A stretch of 64,000 nucleotides of DNA from Cryomorphaceae bacterium (lineage in GTDB: Bacteria > Bacteroidota > Bacteroidia > Flavobacteriales > UBA7430). The notes beneath the pieces are model-generated. The model had not been told where the DNA came from, made no database searches, and saw nothing but the letters and a program-made list of their open reading frames with translations. Of the stretch, positions 60,762 through 64,000 are shown piece after piece (the first letter of the stretch is position 1; every line of letters begins with the position of its first letter). The DNA lies in contig BOWN01000001.1 in assembly GCA_019649675.1 (NCBI GenBank), forward strand, positions 290,868 through 354,867, given 5' to 3'. The position numbers were made by a program, and so were the translations under genes.

Positions 60762-62027
60762 ATGGGTCTTGTAGAAAGAGATAAAAAATACATCTGGCAC
60801 CCCTTCACGCAAATGAGGATAGCAGAAGCGGCAATTCCAATTGTAAAAGGAGAAGGCACACTTCTTATAGATGAAAAAGGGAATACGTATATCGATGCAA
60901 TTTCGTCATGGTGGGTCAACCTACACGGCCATAGTCACCCCTACATCGCAGATAAAGTTTACACGCAAATGCAAAAACTGGAACACGTTGTTTTTGCAGG
61001 GTTTACGCACAACCCTGCAGTAGAATTATGTGATAAACTCTCAAAACATTTACCCTCAAATCAAGCAAAATTTTTCTTTTCAGGCGATGGCTCTTCTGCG
61101 GTAGAGATTGCTTTAAAAATGGCTGTGCAATATTGGAAAAACAAAGGTGAAAATAAAACGCGTTTTGTCGCTTTAGATGGTGCATACCATGGCGAAACTT
61201 TTGGTGCCATGTCTGCCGGAGCAAGAAGTATTTTCTCAGCCCCATTTTCGGACTTACTTTTTGAATGCACACACATTCCTTTTCCAAAAGATGAGCAGGC
61301 AGCAATACAAAGTTTAAAAACTGAAATTGATAAAGGTGGTATTGCTGCTTTCATATTTGAACCACTGGTTCAAGGTGCAGCAGGAATGAGAATGTACAAA
61401 GCTGATACACTAAATAAGCTTATGCAAATATGTATAGAAGCAGGCATATTGTGTATTGCCGACGAGGTAATGACTGGATTTGGAAGAACTGGAACCACTT
61501 TTGCCGTTAACCAAATAAAAGCCAAACCCGACCTTATTTGCTTGTCTAAAGGATTATCTGGAGGAACTTTACCACTTTCAATAACGACCTGCACAAAAGA
61601 TATTTTCGATGCTTTTTTAGGAGATGAGCTTGAAAAAGCCTTCCTTCATGGGCATTCATATACCGGAAATCCAATTGGTTGCACTGCTGCAATTGCAAGT
61701 TTAGAGTTACTTGAAAAAAAAGAATGTCAGATGGCAATAAAAAATATTGCTAAAAGTCATGAAATATTTATCAAACGCATTAACTCAATTGAAATAATTA
61801 AAGATATACGCCAAACAGGAACAATTTTAGCCATAGAATTAAAAAGCGATTCTTCAGGTTATTCAAGTAGTATGCGTCAGAAATTATATCAAGACTTTTT
61901 AGATCAAGGCGTATTATTAAGACCGTTAGGAAACGTGATTTACATACTCCCACCCTACTGTATCAAAGAAAAAGAATTAGAAAAAGTATACAAGGTCATA
62001 GAAAATCAGCTAAAAAAGATGAGGTAA
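60762..62027 (+). CDS. bioA: adenosylmethionine-8-amino-7-oxononanoate aminotransferase
   Basis: BioA transfers an amino group from S-adenosylmethionine to KAPA. Motifs are YIWHPFTQM at the N-terminus, ISSWWVNLHGHSHPYI, FFSGDGSSAVEIALKMA and DGAYHGETFGAM. Also visible are the PLP-related CIADEVMTGFGRTGT and the lysine in LICLSKGLSGGTLPLS. I start at ATG 60762, seven residues before the conserved start; the frame is open from a TTG at 60726 within the intergenic region. It is 79 bases after bioD. bioB, needed for the last step, is not in the window. Its stop abuts the stop of the convergent ABC permease gene. Confidence 0.95.
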   Translation: MGLVERDKKYIWHPFTQMRIAEAAIPIVKGEGTLLIDEKGNTYIDAISSWWVNLHGHSHPYIADKVYTQMQKLEHVVFAGFTHNPAVELCDKLSKHLPSNQAKFFFSGDGSSAVEIALKMAVQYWKNKGENKTRFVALDGAYHGETFGAMSAGARSIFSAPFSDLLFECTHIPFPKDEQAAIQSLKTEIDKGGIAAFIFEPLVQGAAGMRMYKADTLNKLMQICIEAGILCIADEVMTGFGRTGTTFAVNQIKAKPDLICLSKGLSGGTLPLSITTCTKDIFDAFLGDELEKAFLHGHSYTGNPIGCTAAIASLELLEKKECQMAIKNIAKSHEIFIKRINSIEIIKDIRQTGTILAIELKSDSSGYSSSMRQKLYQDFLDQGVLLRPLGNVIYILPPYCIKEKELEKVYKVIENQLKKMR

Positions 62028-63278
62028 CTATTGTCCTGAACGAATCGCCTCCACAGGATCTAAACGAGAAGCTGATAAAGCGGGAAGAATGCCGGAAACC
62101 ACTCCAATTACTACTGATGCACACAAACCAGTAATAATATTATTGATAGAGAGTGTCACATTAAAATCTATAAAATTAGTCACCCATATAGTTCCAAGAT
62201 AGACAAATAATAAACCTAAGATTCCTCCTATTAGACATAATAAAATTGCCTCAAACAAAAACTGGAGTAAAATAAAATAATTCTTTGAACCTATTGCTTT
62301 TTGAATACCTATAATATTAGTTCTTTCCTTAACCGAAACAAACATAATATTTGCAATTCCAAAACCACCAACCAACAAGGAAAAACCACCAATAATTATT
62401 CCTGCTAAATCAATCACACTAAATATGGAATCGATTCCTTTAGATAATAAACTAACTTCATTCAAAGCAAAATTATCTTCTGCCTTCGGAGACAGCTTCC
62501 GAACAGAACGCATCACTCGAGTTAAATCATCTTTTAATTGCGAAATACTAACTCCCAACTTTGCTTTGACTAGAAACATCGGACTTGTAGATTCACGATT
62601 TAGTCGCATAAAATTATGTGCAAACTTAACAGGCACTATAATTTTATCATCGTCACTGTCACCAATAATACTTTCTCCTACCTTTTCAAAAACACCAATA
62701 ACCTTGGCTCTTTTTCCCATAAACTTAATCTCTTTCCCAAGTGGATCAACTCCTTGAAAAAGCTCTTCGGAAATATTTGAACCAATAATTGCAACAGGCT
62801 TTCCAGATGCGGATTCTAAAGGTGAGAAATACCTTCCAAAAGAGAGCTCAAAACCGTATACATCCTGATAACCATGAGAAACAGCACCTACTTCTACACC
62901 CTCAACATCGTTGGACTCAAATTTAACTGTTTTACCTTTAGCTCCTGCAACAAATGAGACTGCTTCAGCCATTTCTATACGCTGCTCTAATGTAGAAAGT
63001 TCTTGAAGTGATGGAACGGGTCTTTGATAATACTTCCACCATGGATACTCACCGCTCATTGCCCAAGGCCACTTATTAACAAACACAACATTATCACCCA
63101 AAGACTCAACACTATCTCTAATATTTCGTTCTAAAGAGTCGACCACAGCAAATACAGAAACAATAGCGAAAATACCTATAGTTACACCTAATAAAGACAA
63201 AAATGTCCTTAATCGATTTCCAATTAATGCTTGTGCAGCAAAACGAAAACTCTCGCGAAATATCTTTAGTAGTAACAT
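62028..63278 (-). CDS. MacB/FtsX-type ABC transporter permease
   Basis: The 416-residue protein has an N-terminal helix (FRFAAQALIGNRLRTFLSLLGVTIGIFAIVSVFAV) and a periplasmic MacB_PCD-like domain (SLGDNVVFVNKWPW, KPVAIIGSNISEELFQG, GKEIKFMGKRAKVIGVFEK). The C-terminal FtsX domain has three helices (ISLLVGGFGIANIMFVSVKERTNIIGIQKAIG). Such permeases pair with a MacB- or LolD-type ATPase to move lipoproteins, peptides or efflux substrates through mechanotransmission. No ATPase gene is adjacent. A TATCTTTG box lies 11 bases upstream. Confidence 0.88.
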   Translation of the reverse strand: MLLLKIFRESFRFAAQALIGNRLRTFLSLLGVTIGIFAIVSVFAVVDSLERNIRDSVESLGDNVVFVNKWPWAMSGEYPWWKYYQRPVPSLQELSTLEQRIEMAEAVSFVAGAKGKTVKFESNDVEGVEVGAVSHGYQDVYGFELSFGRYFSPLESASGKPVAIIGSNISEELFQGVDPLGKEIKFMGKRAKVIGVFEKVGESIIGDSDDDKIIVPVKFAHNFMRLNRESTSPMFLVKAKLGVSISQLKDDLTRVMRSVRKLSPKAEDNFALNEVSLLSKGIDSIFSVIDLAGIIIGGFSLLVGGFGIANIMFVSVKERTNIIGIQKAIGSKNYFILLQFLFEAILLCLIGGILGLLFVYLGTIWVTNFIDFNVTLSINNIITGLCASVVIGVVSGILPALSASRLDPVEAIRSGQ

Positions 63279-63289
63279 AATGTAAAGTT

Positions 63290-63297
63290 CAAAGATA
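63290..63297 (-). promoter_or_regulatory. -7 box of the MacB/FtsX-type permease gene
   Basis: The minus strand reads TATCTTTG, ending 11 bases before the ATG at 63278. Confidence 0.5.
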
Positions 63298-63523
63298 CCA
63301 ATTTATTAACATTAAGTAACTTGAACTTATAGACATTACTTGTAGTTATAAATATTTGAGCTTAAATAAATTAAGGTTAAAATACCAAAGAAATTAATTT
63401 ATGAAACATTTGATTTTAAGATAAAAAAACACTCTCAATTAAAGATTTAAAATTGCATTTTATTTATTGTAAAATTTTCTAAAAATTTGGAGTCAAAACA
63501 GAGCTTTATTTAAAGTGAATTTC

Positions 63524-63531
63524 TACTTTTG
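63524..63531 (+). promoter_or_regulatory. -7 box upstream of purH
   Basis: TACTTTTG fits TAnnTTTG and lies 31 bases before the likely purH start at 63563. The rest of the 284-base gap between 63279 and 63562 holds no gene that I can see. Confidence 0.45.
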
Positions 63532-63562
63532 TATTAGTATTAAGCATCTCAAAATTAAAGCT

Positions 63563-64000
63563 TTGAAAAAAATTCAAAATGCACTTATCTCGGTTTATCA
63601 TAAAGATCGTTTAGAACCAATCATTGAAGAATTAAATCATTTAGGAGTAACGATTTACTCTACCGGAGGTACTCAAAAATTTATTGAGGATATAGGAGTG
63701 TCTGTTATCCCAGTTGAAGATTTAACAAGCTACCCATCCATTCTTGGCGGGCGTGTTAAAACATTACATCCAAACGTATTTGGTGGCATCTTGGCTCGTC
63801 GTCATGAATCTGGTGATTTAGAACAATTAAAGCAATACAAGATTCCTGAACTTGATATAATCATTGTTGATCTTTATCCATTCGAAGATAGCGTTGCATC
63901 TGGAGCCGATGAGCAATACATTATTGAAAAAATAGATATCGGTGGTATTTCATTAATCAGAGCAGCAGCAAAAAATTACAAAGACACTTTAATTGTTCCC
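63563..64000 (+). CDS. purH: bifunctional AICAR transformylase / IMP cyclohydrolase, 3'-partial
   Basis: Only the first 146 codons are present. They are the MGS-like IMP cyclohydrolase domain with NALISVYHKDRLEPII, TIYSTGGTQKFIEDIG, PSILGGRVKTLHPNVFGGIL and DIIIVDLYPFED. PurH performs the last two steps of IMP synthesis. The start appears to be a TTG at 63563 (it reads KKIQNALISVYH); no ATG is available before the conserved sequence. It continues past the right edge. Confidence 0.95.
   Translation, partial: MKKIQNALISVYHKDRLEPIIEELNHLGVTIYSTGGTQKFIEDIGVSVIPVEDLTSYPSILGGRVKTLHPNVFGGILARRHESGDLEQLKQYKIPELDIIIVDLYPFEDSVASGADEQYIIEKIDIGGISLIRAAAKNYKDTLIVP

Overview
The window is a stretch of chromosome from a member of the Bacteroidota, most probably a marine or aquatic Flavobacteriales bacterium of the Cryomorphaceae/Owenweeksia kind. 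The pointers are the AT-rich sequence, promoters with the Bacteroidota -7 box TAnnTTTG, the LpxC-FabZ fusion, type IX secretion (T9SS) genes (PorX, T9SS C-terminal tails, a PorV/PorQ-type protein), a TonB receptor with an N-terminal carboxypeptidase-regulatory-like domain, and families largely confined to the phylum (DUF6029, DUF5522, Omp28-related, the 669-residue urocanase). The genus assignment is inference; no rRNA or tRNA gene is present to settle it.

Layout. 0-2.5 kb: a broken secreted fasciclin (FAS1) protein and a MarC membrane protein. 2.5-4.9 kb: aroB-aroA. 5-11 kb: proline dehydrogenase, DUF4258, then ald-tsaE-porX (minus strand) facing an HD hydrolase. 11-15.5 kb: lpxD, lpxC/fabZ, lpxA, a lone ABC ATPase and efp. 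15.5-20.7 kb: surface polysaccharide export (Wzy/WaaL-like, Wzz, Wzx) facing a broken glycosyltransferase, then rnhB. 21-33.9 kb: a large lipoprotein, glucosaminidase, a PLP deaminase, DUF5522-hutU, DUF2007, alaS, M23 peptidase, MerR, TonB, VanZ, gcvH. 34-38.2 kb: TlpA-like thioredoxin, DUF6029, Omp28-like lipoprotein, PorT-like barrel, ubiX. 38.2-43.7 kb: ruvB, a fatty-acid transporter, a peptide ABC permease, ruvC, HIT and greA, nearly all frameshifted. 43.8-52.7 kb: a minus-strand block of TonB receptor, about 1,340-codon T9SS cargo and PorV/PorQ protein. 52.9-64 kb: a Rieske-like lipoprotein, ahcY, a phosphopantetheinyl transferase, an LRR protein, ribF, atpD-atpC, bioF-bioD-bioA, a MacB/FtsX-type permease and the start of purH.

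About twenty genes are interrupted by frameshifts, most of them one-base changes in or beside homopolymers, while the downstream frame still encodes conserved protein. They include genes a free-living cell cannot lose (atpD, ahcY, ribF, lpxA, ruvB, aroB). Density is very uneven: a long clean stretch from about 20.7 to 31.5 kb, against dozens of breaks between 39.3 and 46.8 kb. I read most of these as sequence errors in poorly covered parts of the assembly, and give gene spans across the breaks. One exception in kind is a 5-bp tandem duplication in the M23 peptidase.

How the genes fit together: mainly housekeeping (aromatic amino acids, lipid A, biotin, ATP synthase, methyl-cycle, translation) interleaved with envelope genes. 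The best candidate for something less well described is the TonB receptor / giant T9SS cargo / PorV-PorQ block, which has no SusD gene, followed by the TlpA-DUF6029-Omp28-PorT envelope cluster. No prophage, CRISPR array, insertion sequence or integrative element was seen.
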